Positions 11,104 to 21,300 of a stretch of DNA of 64,000 nt are shown piece after piece (position 1 is the first letter of the stretch; the number at the start of each line of letters is the position of its first letter). Under the pieces are notes generated by a model. The model searched no databases and had not been told where the DNA came from. It saw nothing but the letters and a program-made list of their open reading frames with translations. Source of the stretch: Paulinella micropora (Eukaryota; Cercozoa; Imbricatea; Euglyphida); contig BJOX01000148.1 in NCBI GenBank assembly GCA_009731375.1, forward strand, positions 40,037-104,036. The letters are read 5' to 3'. A program made the position numbers and the translations under genes.

Positions 11104-11907
11104 ATGTATCCTGAGAAAGGCGAGAAGGGTAAACCGATTGACATTTATGTCATACATCAGTGTAGTGGTCATAAAGCATCACCAAAGACCTATGCATTAG
11201 GCAAGGCAATGGGTAGAAAGGTGACAGGAAACGAAGATAGAGTTAGATTTTGCGAAGCCTGTATGATGGGGAAAGCTAAAGTGTTGCCCAGATTTAAGGT
11301 TAATAGAATTAGAAGAGCAAGTTACCCTTGTGAGATTTTGCATGTAGATACTTCCGGACCGTGGGCGGTCATGTCAATTCACGGTAAGTACTATAAATTT
11401 TGCGTAACAGACGATTACTCGGGGTACATCAAGGATTTTTACTTACGTTACAAGAACGAATTCGTAGAGTGTTTGAAGCAAGCTGTAGCATGGTTTGAGA
11501 GGCAGACAGGAAGGAAAGTCAGACAGATCACTTGTGATAACGAGTTCGATGTCCCAACTGAAATCATAGAGTGGTGGAAGCCGCTTCAATTCATTTGGAA
11601 GACTAGTGCTCCAGGTGACAAAGATGGCAATACTATAGCTGAGAAGGTCAATGACATCACAGCCGGACCAGCCCGGGCCATGCGATACGAGGCTAACTTG
11701 CCCCCACAGTTTTGGGCAGAGATGGAGCATACCGCCACAACCTTGCACAACATTCTACCGGCCACGACAGGACCTAGGAAGGGTACGTCCCCTTTTGAGC
11801 AATGTCTAGGCTACAAGCCAGCTATCCGACAACTGAAACCTTTAGGATGTTTAGGCGTAATGTACATAGGAAAGCAGGTAGGGAAAGGAAAATATAGGGG
11901 CGCGTGA
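11104..11907 (+). CDS. copia-1 integrase
   Basis: The zinc-binding HHCC domain is complete: HQCSGH (HX4H) followed by CEAC (CX2C). The catalytic D,D,E triad is visible in LHVDTSGPW, ITCDNEFD and NTIAEKVND, with 34 residues between the second Asp and Glu. The frame stops at 11905-11907 (TGA), before the usual end of a copia integrase, and sense continues in another frame from 11976. Integrase would insert the cDNA. Upstream and downstream shifts mean it could not be made as part of an intact polyprotein. Confidence 0.9.
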   Translation: MYPEKGEKGKPIDIYVIHQCSGHKASPKTYALGKAMGRKVTGNEDRVRFCEACMMGKAKVLPRFKVNRIRRASYPCEILHVDTSGPWAVMSIHGKYYKFCVTDDYSGYIKDFYLRYKNEFVECLKQAVAWFERQTGRKVRQITCDNEFDVPTEIIEWWKPLQFIWKTSAPGDKDGNTIAEKVNDITAGPARAMRYEANLPPQFWAEMEHTATTLHNILPATTGPRKGTSPFEQCLGYKPAIRQLKPLGCLGVMYIGKQVGKGKYRGA

Positions 11908-11975
11908 TACTGCTTGGATAAGATGTATTTAAGGAACTATACAGAGTTTGGGATGGTCGCAAGATCATTACTAAT

Positions 11976-12720
11976 GTGCGGAATGTACGCTTTGACCCCA
12001 ATGTAGTTGGTAAGGAGGCTCACCCACCCAGAGAAGTCAGATGGGACGACGAGGAATCTGAGGGGGACAGTAGTGATACCGGTCAGCTAGAACAGCCAAT
12101 AAACGAACCCAAACTTAAGGTTGAGGGGGAGTTAGACAAACATGAGGAGCAACAGGAAGATAAGGACATTCACGGTCCAGATTCCGGTCTCCCATCAGAG
12201 TCAAAGGTAGAACTAGCTGACAACAATGATGATGGGCTAACACCCGTCACATCGTTAGAGGCGCAAAGCCCCGAAGCAGACCACCCTAGTAGGAGGTACG
12301 TAGAGGGAGACGCGCCCAATAAGACGCCTCACTTGGGCGCCCAATAAGGGCCTCACTTGGGAGCGAAGTGACAAAATCACATCAGCTAACATAGTGAGAG
12401 GGAAACGAGAAGCAAAGGTTAGGACACCAGTTACACAACCACCTCCAGAAAAGAAGGCAGCAGTTAAGGCAGCTATATTGACAGGAGAGAGAGTTAATGC
12501 GCCGGGAGTAGCTTTCGGAGAAGAATGGGCAAAGGAAGAATATGGAGACAACTGGCAATCAGTTAAACGAGAAGGAAAAATCTTAGAACCACGCGAGAAG
12601 GGAGATAGACTTAAAGTTCGTAAGATAAGCCCAGTCACTTCGTAGTCTTTGACGACGGTCAAGTAGAAAAGAAGAGTCTAAGATGTTAGACAGCGAGATT
12701 AGAAAGTATCGGATAGATAG
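11976..12720 (+). pseudogene. copia-1 integrase-RT linker with Tudor/SH3-like small domain
   Basis: An acidic linker (11976-12347) is followed, after a stop, by 12394-12645 with VAFGEEWAKEEYGDNWQSVK. The last part of the domain is spread over two further frames: FVVFDDGQVEKKSL near 12640-12678, then MLDSEIRKYRID from 12683. Together they match the N-terminal domain of the piggyBac transposase at 33160-33350 (REFGEAYAKQKWPDDWKTRE ... MIASEIIKYRIE). The pattern of a hydrophobic strand followed by FDDG recalls Tudor/SH3-like barrels; the fold is inference. Confidence 0.6.
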
Positions 12721-13747
12721 GATAAGACCAGTCGGAGAACTAGAGCACCCAGAAATGTCCGCAGAAAGTATCGTAGAGGATCACACCACTGCGTTAATGT
12801 ACCTGACATTGAAGGTACTAAAGGCAATTGTAGATGAGGGTTTAACTGCGAAAGAGTTGAAAGCGGGAATGGATAAAGAGATTGAAGCTCTGAAGTCTTT
12901 TAACACTTACACGTGGGTAAGCCCCAAGGAAGCGAAAGAAAAAGGAGTAAAAGTGGTGAGACTCACGTGGGTACATAAAGTCAAACTAGACGAGAAAGGA
13001 CGTAAGTTCATTAAGTCAAGGTTAGCTTTGCGGGGAGATATGCTAGAGCCAGGAGTTAGCTATAACCCAGATCAATTGTTTGTACCCTGCGCCGCGCATC
13101 GCTCATTACTCTTTTTGTCTAAGCTTGCAGCATGGCATGGACATAAGCTATACGGTATAGACTTCAAAAATGCTCATCTAAATGCACGCATGCATGATCC
13201 TGTTTATGCTTATGCACCCGATGGGATAGACAGAGAGGAGCATGAGGGCATGATATGGAGAGTAGATGGAGCTCTGTATGGCGCGCCGCAAGCTGGTAGG
13301 AGATGGTACGAAATTTTAGCCCTTAAGTTAGAGGAATTAGGATTCAGGAACTTACTAGACTCAGATTTATGCATGTTCGTAGAAAAGCATAAGCCGATAA
13401 GAGATGCTATCATAGGTATTTTCCATGTAGATGATCTTATTTTCTCAGCTCCCAACGAACGAGCGTACGACCATTTCGCTAGTAAACTAGAAATTTTTTA
13501 TCTTCTTAAGCGTTTGGGAATGGCTAAGGAGTTTAAAGGGATAGAGATAGTTCAGGAAGGAGGACGCATTTTATTACATCAGAATAAGTATCAGAAACAG
13601 ATTTTAAATGATGTAGGATATGCCGATGTTAGTCCAGTAACTACTCCAAGTGCTGAACATGAGCCCGAGCCCATGGGAGAAACAAGCGCCCTTAGAAAAC
13701 ATTCGATACCTAGTTTGGTAGGGAAACTTTTGTTTTTACTAACATGA
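12683..13747 (+). CDS. copia-1 reverse transcriptase
   Basis: Copia-type RT hallmarks are in order: RLTWVHKVKLDEKGRKFIKS, LYGIDFKNAHLNARM (motif A), ALYGAPQAGRRWY, and GIFHVDDLIFS (the VDD catalytic box). The frame ends with TGA at 13745-13747, inside the LLFLLT / TRPDAD boundary to RNase H. The next frame (from 13744) picks up exactly there, so a 1-nt indel in a T-rich run separates RT from RNase H. Confidence 0.92.
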   Translation: MLDSEIRKYRIDRIRPVGELEHPEMSAESIVEDHTTALMYLTLKVLKAIVDEGLTAKELKAGMDKEIEALKSFNTYTWVSPKEAKEKGVKVVRLTWVHKVKLDEKGRKFIKSRLALRGDMLEPGVSYNPDQLFVPCAAHRSLLFLSKLAAWHGHKLYGIDFKNAHLNARMHDPVYAYAPDGIDREEHEGMIWRVDGALYGAPQAGRRWYEILALKLEELGFRNLLDSDLCMFVEKHKPIRDAIIGIFHVDDLIFSAPNERAYDHFASKLEIFYLLKRLGMAKEFKGIEIVQEGGRILLHQNKYQKQILNDVGYADVSPVTTPSAEHEPEPMGETSALRKHSIPSLVGKLLFLLT

Positions 13748-14463
13748 CACGTCCAGATGCAGATCAAGCACTCAATGCAGCTAGTGTAATGCAGACAGTA
13801 AATCCAGGACTTGCTTATGCTCTGTTAGGTAGGATCTTCAGGTATTTGAAAAGTTCGTATCGCGGTATTGCATTTCACGGGCCTAGATCATCTCAAGAAG
13901 GAAGGACATACCCGCGAATTACTCTGTGGCCCGATGCAGCACACAAGGTCTGTAAGAAAACCGGAAAGTCACGTACAGGATATTTAGTGCTTTGGGGAGG
14001 AGACCCGGTAGCTTGGTTGTCGAAGCGACAGACTAGGATTGCACTTAGTTCTAATGACGCTGAAATTTTCGCAGCAGCAGAGTGTATACGGGAAGGATTG
14101 GCTATCAGACATATCACGGAGGAATTAGATATAGCACAGAAGGGACCGAGAGAGCTTTATGAAGATAATGCACAGACTATCTTAGCAGCAGAAAGGGGAA
14201 TGTCAGGACCACGCACTAGACACTTACCCCTAGAACTTCATTTCATTCATCACGTACAGAGAGACAATGAGATAAAATTTGTGAAGGTAGGAACTAAGAA
14301 ACAAATCGCAGACGTACTAACTAAACATGTTCCTAAGGATCAATTCGAATATCTGGTTAGTAAGTTTATGGTAAAACTTGATCATGATTTTATATCTCAA
14401 GTCTACAAACTCACGCTAAATACGCAAAATTACGCAAAGTCAACTTATGTTGTTCTTTTGTGA
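13744..14463 (+). CDS. copia-1 RNase H and C-terminus
   Basis: This carries TRPDADQALNAASV, then copia RNase H motifs: LWPDAAHKVCKKTGKSRTGY, ALSSNDAEIFAAAECIREG, LYEDNAQTILAAE, and the C-terminal KKQIADVLTKHVPKDQFE signature. It is offset by one frame from the RT ORF. A homologous but more damaged copy is at 16761-17190. Confidence 0.9.
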   Translation: MTRPDADQALNAASVMQTVNPGLAYALLGRIFRYLKSSYRGIAFHGPRSSQEGRTYPRITLWPDAAHKVCKKTGKSRTGYLVLWGGDPVAWLSKRQTRIALSSNDAEIFAAAECIREGLAIRHITEELDIAQKGPRELYEDNAQTILAAERGMSGPRTRHLPLELHFIHHVQRDNEIKFVKVGTKKQIADVLTKHVPKDQFEYLVSKFMVKLDHDFISQVYKLTLNTQNYAKSTYVVLL

Positions 14464-14930
14464 GTTTTCTCTCTTTGAAGTGTGCAGGACGTGTCTTGCG
14501 CAGGTAGTCGAGCGCGTCGAGAAGATGGTCACGTTGACTTCAAGTCGAGCGCGAACGAGGCCGGTGGATCAACCCACAATCGATCGGTAGCGGCGAGAGC
14601 GTGACCAGGATGATCTTCGAGAAATCGGACTTCGCGTCGTCGTAATTGTTTTGGCGGGATGGCATAATTCGACTTAGTGTGTTGATTATTATTATCGGTG
14701 ATACAGTTCAGTCAAAGTACGAAAGTCAACCTGGATGACTTATGCTTATTGTTTTAATCGATTTCATCGAGATGCCACTTTGGCGAAGAAGGAAAAGCGT
14801 TGAGCTGACTGGAATGGCGATCAGTTTTGAGATTTAACGATCGCGATCATTTCAACTTGAAATGATGGCCATTATCGCATCGTTATAGTTATTAATCGTA
14901 GATGTATTGATTGATAATTTGCATATCGAC
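14464..14930 (+). other. copia-1 3' noncoding region
   Basis: About 470 bp lie between the Pol stop and the polypurine tract. No ORF or RNA gene was seen. Copia-2 has a corresponding region, now split by G2. Confidence 0.6.
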
Positions 14931-14947
14931 ATAGAACTAAGGGGGAG
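14930..14947 (+). promoter_or_regulatory. copia-1 polypurine tract
   Basis: ATAGAACTAAGGGGGAG lies immediately before the 3' LTR, as needed for plus-strand priming. The identical word precedes the copia-2 LTR at 28371-28387. Confidence 0.85.
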
Positions 14948-15283
14948 CGTTGGTAGGATAACTACGTTTACTATTAGTGATTACTTTGTGACAGGTAAGT
15001 AATTTATTCGTATAGTCGAATGACCGTATAGTTCTGGTCAATAATGGTAACGGACGTAACGGTCTATATTGGCATTTCAGGATTGGACAATAATCATTGT
15101 GTAATAATTACAGTCGTGCGGACTTTATTTCAGTTTCGTTATTACCTTTGAGTTTGTCAGTTCTGCTATCTACTTGCGGATTAAAAGTGTCGATCGGCAT
15201 CGTGGCTTCTAACGAAGTCCCTCAGCAAACCGGAGTGTAAAGGTATGAGGTCCGTGAGTGACCGGGTAATTACCTAATCAACG
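14948..15283 (+). repeat. copia-1 3' LTR
   Basis: This 336-bp repeat matches 6717-7056 with scattered substitutions and indels. It ends ATCAACG and is followed by the duplicated target TCATG (15284-15288). Confidence 0.9.
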
Positions 15284-15740
15284 TCATGTGAGCCTCTACC
15301 GATTTCTCTTATACCTACAGGAGGTCGTAAAGGCCGTGGAGGTTTGCATTGAAAAATATGCAGCGTGGGAAGAGAGATTTTCGGTAGTTAAGAAAAGGGA
15401 GGAGGATGATCCCACGGATCCGCAACAGCGTTACCAACAGGAGAGGAAGAGAATGGTTCGAAAAGTTTGACGCTCTTGCATTCGCACCAGGCTGAGGATC
15501 AAAAGGGAAACAAAGCAGACAATTTGGTTTACCGGACAGGTGAACTGTTTGTCGTACATGAACTCCCCATGGTTGCAAAAAGGGATCAATGTTCTCTGTA
15601 AGATGTTGGAGGAAAACAATTTTGAATCGCCTATGACTTTGGTCGATATCCTCCGGCGTTGTACTGAGACGGACCTTATGGAGGCTTTGACGATTGACAG
15701 TATCCAGAAGGGGATCTCAACGGTCGAAGTGGCGACGTGA
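15284..15740 (+). pseudogene. right part of the ORF split by copia-1
   Basis: From the target duplication the frame reads VSLYRFLLYLQEVVKAVEVC and onward to a stop at 15470. With copia-1 removed it is in phase with the ORF ending at 6716. A further frame, 15540-15740 (NSPWLQKGINVLCKMLEENN), looks like the continuation after a shift. Family not recognised. Confidence 0.5.
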
Positions 15741-15896
15741 AGGCTGGATCCGACATAAACAGAGTGCGACTGACCAGTGGCACGGGGCGCCCTGCAAGGA
15801 GTGATCCCAGTGATGGAAGCGGTTCACGCCGGGGCAGGGGTGCTACAGTAGCTCCACTCGCTAGGCTACCAGGGCGGGCAAATGGATCGACTGGTG

Positions 15897-16009
15897 TCAC
15901 TGGAGGTACCTCTTGGGTTTGCCAGCAGCTTGCTTTGGTTTTTTGGCCTTAGGAGCGGTAGGAGGGGCTGGTTCGTCGCTCTCATGTTTTTTCTTTTTTC
16001 CTACCTTCT

Positions 16010-16050
<41 letters not shown>

Positions 16051-16311
16051 GGGGGGGGGGGGGNNNNNNNNNNCTTTCCACAGCTCTGTCTTGTCGACCC
16101 GCTTAGATTTCTGGTTGTACGTGTGTATCAAGTTGGCAGGTACATTGCTCCACTGAGCAGGAAAATCCCAGTACTTGCGTTGCACTGCTGCAGGCAAGTC
16201 CACGCCTTCAATCCTCCATAGCTTGGCATCACCGTTGATAGTTACCCAGCCCTGCCCGGAGCCATCAGAACGAAAGGTCTCGACCGTCTCTACGAGAGAT
16301 CTAACCGACAT
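15897..16311 (-). CDS. small basic protein, hypothetical, broken by gap
   Basis: From an ATG at 16311 the minus strand reads about 78 residues (SLVETVETF ... GWVTINGDAKLWRIEG ... QKSKRVDKTELW) up to a poly-C run and gap. Beyond the gap one frame reads KKVGKKKKHESDEPAPP and a Lys/Pro/Ala-rich tail ending TGA at 15897-15899. The two halves are plausible parts of one protein with a basic C-terminus, as in DNA-binding proteins. The Trp spacing vaguely recalls CW domains, but the cysteines are absent. The poly-G/C block of about 45 nt next to the gap is probably an artefact. Confidence 0.4.
16064..16073. other. assembly gap (10 N) next to poly-G
   Basis: The gap is preceded by about 50 nearly pure G (16012-16063) inside the small basic ORF. 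The run length is not trustworthy. Confidence 0.95.
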
Positions 16312-16750
16312 GCTTTTGGGTTGACAAAAAGTTTCGAATTCTGACGCCGAAAAGTGTGCAACGGCGAGCTTCAAAAACCGTCCTGACAGCAAAAATTGCC
16401 CCAAAAGCTGTCCTGAACAGCAGTAAATACCAGAGAAAATCGGCCGGCACAGAGAAAATGCGCCATTTGCTCTGAGCCGGTCCAGCTTTTTGATGCACAG
16501 CATGGTGTAAGAAAAAAATTTATCGAGTGCACACACCATGGAGAAAAGACCATGTGCAAGTAAGTTTGCATTACGAATTGATTTGCTTTACTATCTCGCT
16601 TGATGCCTCTTTTTTTTGGAGCAAAATCTGGGTTGCTTTGTGTTTTTTTGCAGCTCGATTCCGTGGAATAAAAGAAATCGTTTTTCTCAATCTGGTCAAT
16701 CTCTCATCTCTCTGCACTTGCTTGAGTTTCTTTTTTTTAATGAACAAGTA
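16312..16750. other. no gene seen
   Basis: This interval of about 440 bp includes T-rich runs near 16610 and 16733. No ORF with coding character, RNA or repeat was recognised. The copia-2 homology begins at about 16760. Confidence 0.5.
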
Positions 16751-16759
16751 GCAGACAAG

Positions 16760-17267
16760 TGTGCTTGGGCCTGACGCGGCGCATAAAATATGTAAAAAGA
16801 CCGGAAAGTCTCGCACTGGGTATATAGTTCTATGGGGAGGAGACCGGGTTGCTTGGTTATCAAAGCGACAATCGCGAATTGCCCAAAGCTCGAATGATGC
16901 GGAAATCTTCGCAGCAGTTGAATGTATCAGGGAAGGGTTGAAGCAGTGAGGCACATAGCGGAGGAATTAGGAGTAGCACAGAAAAGCCAATTAGAGTTAT
17001 TTGACGACAACGCACAAGACATCTTCCACTCGAACTACATTTCATGCATCATTCACAACGTGATAAAGAGATAAAGTTCGTGAACTTCGGGTAGGGACTA
17101 AGAAGCAAATAGCAGATGTGCTGACGAAGCACGTACCGAAAGATCAATTTGAGTACCTAGTAAGTAAGTTCATGGTCACGCTTAAACCATAGGCTTCATT
17201 TACGGAAAGTCCGCAAATTTCCGCTGAGTCCACTTATGATGTTGTCTTGTGTGAGTTTCAACTGTCT
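16760..17267 (+). pseudogene. copia-2: RNase H 3' fragment
   Basis: LGPDAAHKICKKTGKSRTGY, QSSNDAEIFAAVECIREG and, after several breaks, KKQIADVLTKHVPKDQFE match the end of copia-1 (13920-14380). Nothing upstream belongs to it, so the element is 5'-truncated. Its 3' noncoding region is interrupted at 17267 by G2 and resumes at 27656. Confidence 0.85.
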
Positions 17268-17514
17268 TGTTACAATCCCCGAAGATAGCTCAATAAAAAG
17301 TCGGTAATACAACCAGACACAAATCCCCAAAAGAGAATGATGTCTCGTTATATTATCTCAGTGAAGCCGAAAAGAAAACGGCAACAGACCAAGGTTAAAA
17401 TGGCATTAGGTCAAATCCGGCCAAACGATATTGAAAATAATGTGAAAAAACTAGGTGCACCTGACACCAGAAAAAGGGTACTTTTTACCGGCTATCCGGG
17501 GGGTGATGCCTACA
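17268..17514 (-). repeat. G2 3' LTR
   Basis: This 247-bp repeat is identical by eye to 27409-27655. The left flank is GTCT. Confidence 0.92.
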
Positions 17515-18309
17515 GTACACCTTCCCGTTTTTATGACGGAAATATGCAATATTTTCGTCATATAATTGCTGATTTCTTTTCTGCACAAACGCTACGGGGT
17601 GTCGCAACTAAGTGCATTAACCCACGGATAGACGGTGCAGTGGATATATAAAACGCATACGCCAGACACGAGTCAACTATAAATCTCCAGCCTCGTTTTT
17701 GTAAATAAAAACTCCTCCTTCCACACTTGTTGTCCCCCCCGTAACTTAATTCTGAGGCAGTATGTCAAGAACAAATAGTATTACTATTGCAATAAAAGCA
17801 GCGTTATAATTTTTCTCCTTCTCCAAAAACACTTCCGATCAGTAAATACATTGTCTTTTAATAACATACCCTTGTATTCAATCGGTTACCTTAATATAGT
17901 ACTAGGGGGCCAGACCTAATAACTATATCCAAAGCCGGGGTGAGTGAGCCCGACCATGCGATATGCCGACACAAGTAGAGACGGACCGTGCTGGTATGAC
18001 GATATTAAGTATATCCAAAGAAAAAAATTTAATATGTCTACTATGAGAACATTTTTTGAGAACATCACCCTGGATACTTGAAGCAGGGTCGTACCAGGAA
18101 CACCATCGCTAAACTCACAAGCGATCCCCTTATACGGTGTCGTATCCATTTGCCGATTGACCCTCGCACTCATATGTTGCGATAAAAATGCCAAGTAACA
18201 ACAATGGTATAAAAACATTTTAATAAGACATGATCTGACATGGGCACTATGAGATTAATCCACATGCAGCTTTCAATGTCCGACGCGTGATAAAAGAAAA
18301 AAATGTCAC
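17515..18309 (-). other. G2 3' noncoding region and polypurine tract
   Basis: About 800 bp lie between the Pol stop and the 3' LTR. In element orientation the last bases before the LTR (17515-17532) are AAAAACGGGAAGGTGTAC, a purine-rich tract. No ORF of coding character was seen in the rest. Confidence 0.6.
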
Positions 18310-21300
18310 TTACTGCCTTCGTCGCCTTGCGCGAACCCCTTTGCCAGGTGGCGGGCCGCCAACAAAAGTCAAGTCAAACTTCGACTCCTCCAGAATGTCC
18401 CATATTTTGTTAGGGATGGCGCCCAAAGATAAGTCAAAAGGAATGTCAAGCACTCCTCTAGGCAGTGACTGAATAGTCCACGCAGTGTGGTCTTTGTCTC
18501 GAAGGGTAATAGTATCATCCCATGTCTCGAGATTTTTCGCGTCTTTGTACACCGGTAAATATTGTCTAGCTTTTGGATCCTCAACAGGGTCCATGCTTCT
18601 CCAAAAATGGAGTACCGGTTGTATCGTTTTTGCTGCTAAGGATCTCTTCGATGTCCGTGCTGCCCGTGTAGTCTGCGGGACCGCCACAGCTCGCATGAGA
18701 TAAAGATCTGAGAGAGTGTCATCGGCAACATGAGATTCTGCCGGTCTCAACAGATAAAAAGCGTCTCGGACCCACTTGATGGCCGCAATCGCCTCTCCTT
18801 CCTTCCATCGCACATGTCGAATGTCCACATTACCCGCGTTCGGGTTAGTGTCCTTCTCCCCTCCTCCTCCATGGACATCCGTCGCTCGCGTCGACCTTGC
18901 CACCTTCCTCGGTTGGTCGAAGATGAGATCGTTTTGCGCTCTCCTCCTCTGCGCCTCCGTGAACTTCTCCTTCGTACCGCCGCGGACTATGGGGGCTTTA
19001 GACTGAGTCCCCGCCGCGCTTTTGCGGTTTGAGTCTTCCTTACTCTCCTTCTCGGTCTCCTCCTTCTCCGTGACCGGTGCCCGATAGGCATTCTCCTCCT
19101 CTAAGGTATCCTCCTTCTGTATAGGCGGTACCTCTTTGAAGTCCTCCTTCATCCGTTTCAACGCCTCCTCAACGGATTCATCCTCAAGTAAGAAGGGGTC
19201 ATATTTGATCAGCCTTCGAACATTCACAATCTGCACCTTCCCTCTACCCCTGATCTTATAATTCAGAGGTCCCATCTGTTCCATGATCTGGTATGGTCCT
19301 TTCCAGTGGGTAAACAGCTTAGAGCTAACCCCCTTAGGGACTTGAGGATGGTACAAGAGTACAATATCCCCAACCTGGAAACGGACTTGATCTAAGTGCG
19401 CTTGTCGCACTCCTTGTGCGTCAGTCTTTCTGCGCTCCGCCTCCCTGTGCGCCGCAACTATTTGTTCCGCCTCCATCTTCGCTCTTAGTCTCATCCCGAA
19501 CAACTCATCCTCATCTGCCCAAGTGTCTTTTGGATGCAGAAGTGAGGTTGGGATATTAGGCTCTCGGCCGTAAACCAATTGATATGGCGAGACTGAGCTC
19601 CTGGCTCCTCCTAATGCCGATGAGGGTAGACAGTTCATTGCAAAGGCAAATGAAGGTGCTGCCTCCACCCAGGCTCTCTGATTCTCCTTCTTCATACAGT
19701 ACATCTTAAGCGAGGCTTTGAGAGGTCTATGTACCCGCTCGATCTTGCCATTCGCTCTCGGGTTATAGGCAGTAACATATTGCCATTTCATCCCGTAGTA
19801 CTTAGATAGTCTGTCGATGACTTCATTATTAAAGTCAGAACCTCGATCAGAACATATCTTTCTAGGCACTCCGATCTGCGAGACGATCCTATCGATCAGA
19901 GCCTCCGCAGTTGTCTTGCCTGTAGCGTCCTTAACAGGAACAACCCAGACATAATTGGTGGCTCGATCTATTGCGGTAAGAAGGTATCTGTACCCTTCTG
20001 CCGATTCGGGGAAAGGTCCCACATGATCGATGTGTAAAAATTCAAACATCCCGGCGTGTAACGGGAATGTACCGATCAGGCCAAAGTTCGCCTTCAGCGG
20101 TGTCTTTGTGGTTTTGCATGGGATGCATGCGTCCACTTCCCTGTCTATCTCCTCCTTCATCCCTTTCCACCAAAATCGCCTCGCTATGAACCAATGAGTT
20201 CTTTGTCGACCCGGATGTGCCAGTAAGGGGCAGTTATGGGCTGCGACATATATAAAGCGCCTCAACTTCTCTGGTACCCAGAGAGTCCATTTGTCAGGCT
20301 GTGATGCAAATTTGCCATGCTGGCCCTTGTACCACAATAGCCCATCTCTCCACGCCATCTCCTTCATCTGATCTTTGATCTGTGGAGTCTTTTTAAGCTC
20401 ATTAGGGTTCTTGTATAACGTTATGAGCTCCTTGAACTCCGGATCCGTCGCCTGTTGCTGCCTCCACGCGGTAGGCGAGGCGATATGAATAGTACCGTCC
20501 TCCAACCTTACTCCTACCCTTTCCGGGTCTTCATCAAGCTCGCTTCGATTTTCCTGTGGAGGTTCAGTACAGACCTCAGTCGTCTCCTCCTCTTCTTTTA
20601 TATTCGCCTTCGCGTTCTCGTATGCCTCATAAGACCACTCAGCGTCTTCGAGAACATGCGCCTCACAGCATATGCCATGCTCCGGGCCTTGAGGACTATA
20701 TCGTAGACCCGTGCGGTCATAACGAACGCCTCTTGCCATCTGCATCGCCTCTATGTGGCTCACCTCGTATACCTTGTCCGTGGACAGGTCCATCATCTCC
20801 ACTGATGATACGAGAGCCGACACCTCCGACTGAAACTCTAGCCTGGAAAGGCTATCAGCGACTACGTTTCGCTTTCCCGGTAAGTAGACCATCGTGAAAT
20901 TGAAACATGACAAGAAAGCTTGCCACCGCGCCAAACGGCCGGTTTGTTCATGATTCATCAACCAAAGAAGGTTGTGATGATCGGTCCTAACCGTGAATAG
21001 AGGTCCTCCCCACAAGTATTCTCTGAGCCTCTTGAGAGCCCATACTACTGCCAACGCCTCCCTCTGTCGCGTGCAGTAATTTCGCTCCGCCGCACACAGC
21101 TTTCTACTAATAAACATGATCGGGCGCAACTTTTTCTCCTCATCTTCCTGTTGCAGCACCGCGCCAATCGCAAACTTAGATGCATCCGTGTCGACTACGA
21201 ACGGTTTCGTAAAGTCGGGCATCATAAGTACTAATCCGCCGTCCTTGGGATCTTTATAAATGATATCTTTGAGCGTATTAAACGCCTGCAAAGCCTCCTC

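Larger units (their letters stand above)
6717..15283 (+). mobile_element. copia-1: Ty1/copia-type LTR retrotransposon
   Basis: This is an 8.57-kb element with LTRs of about 340 bp (6717-7056 and 14948-15283). The order is gag, protease region, integrase, reverse transcriptase, RNase H, which is the copia order with integrase before RT. LTR ends are CGTTG...CAACG. The 5-bp duplication TCATG flanks it (6712-6716 and 15284-15288). A polypurine tract lies just before the 3' LTR. The two LTRs differ at a noticeable number of sites and by small indels, and the coding region has several shifts and stops, so this is an older, inactive insertion. It splits an ORF. Confidence 0.92.

Noticed and set aside
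15288-15320. 33-nt GT-AG intron right after the copia-1 3' LTR
   Set aside because: The stretch is in frame and open, so the ORF reads through it and no intron is needed.
16012-16063. Long G run as a G-quadruplex regulatory element
   Set aside because: It directly abuts an assembly gap, and similar runs occur at other gaps, so it is probably an artefact.
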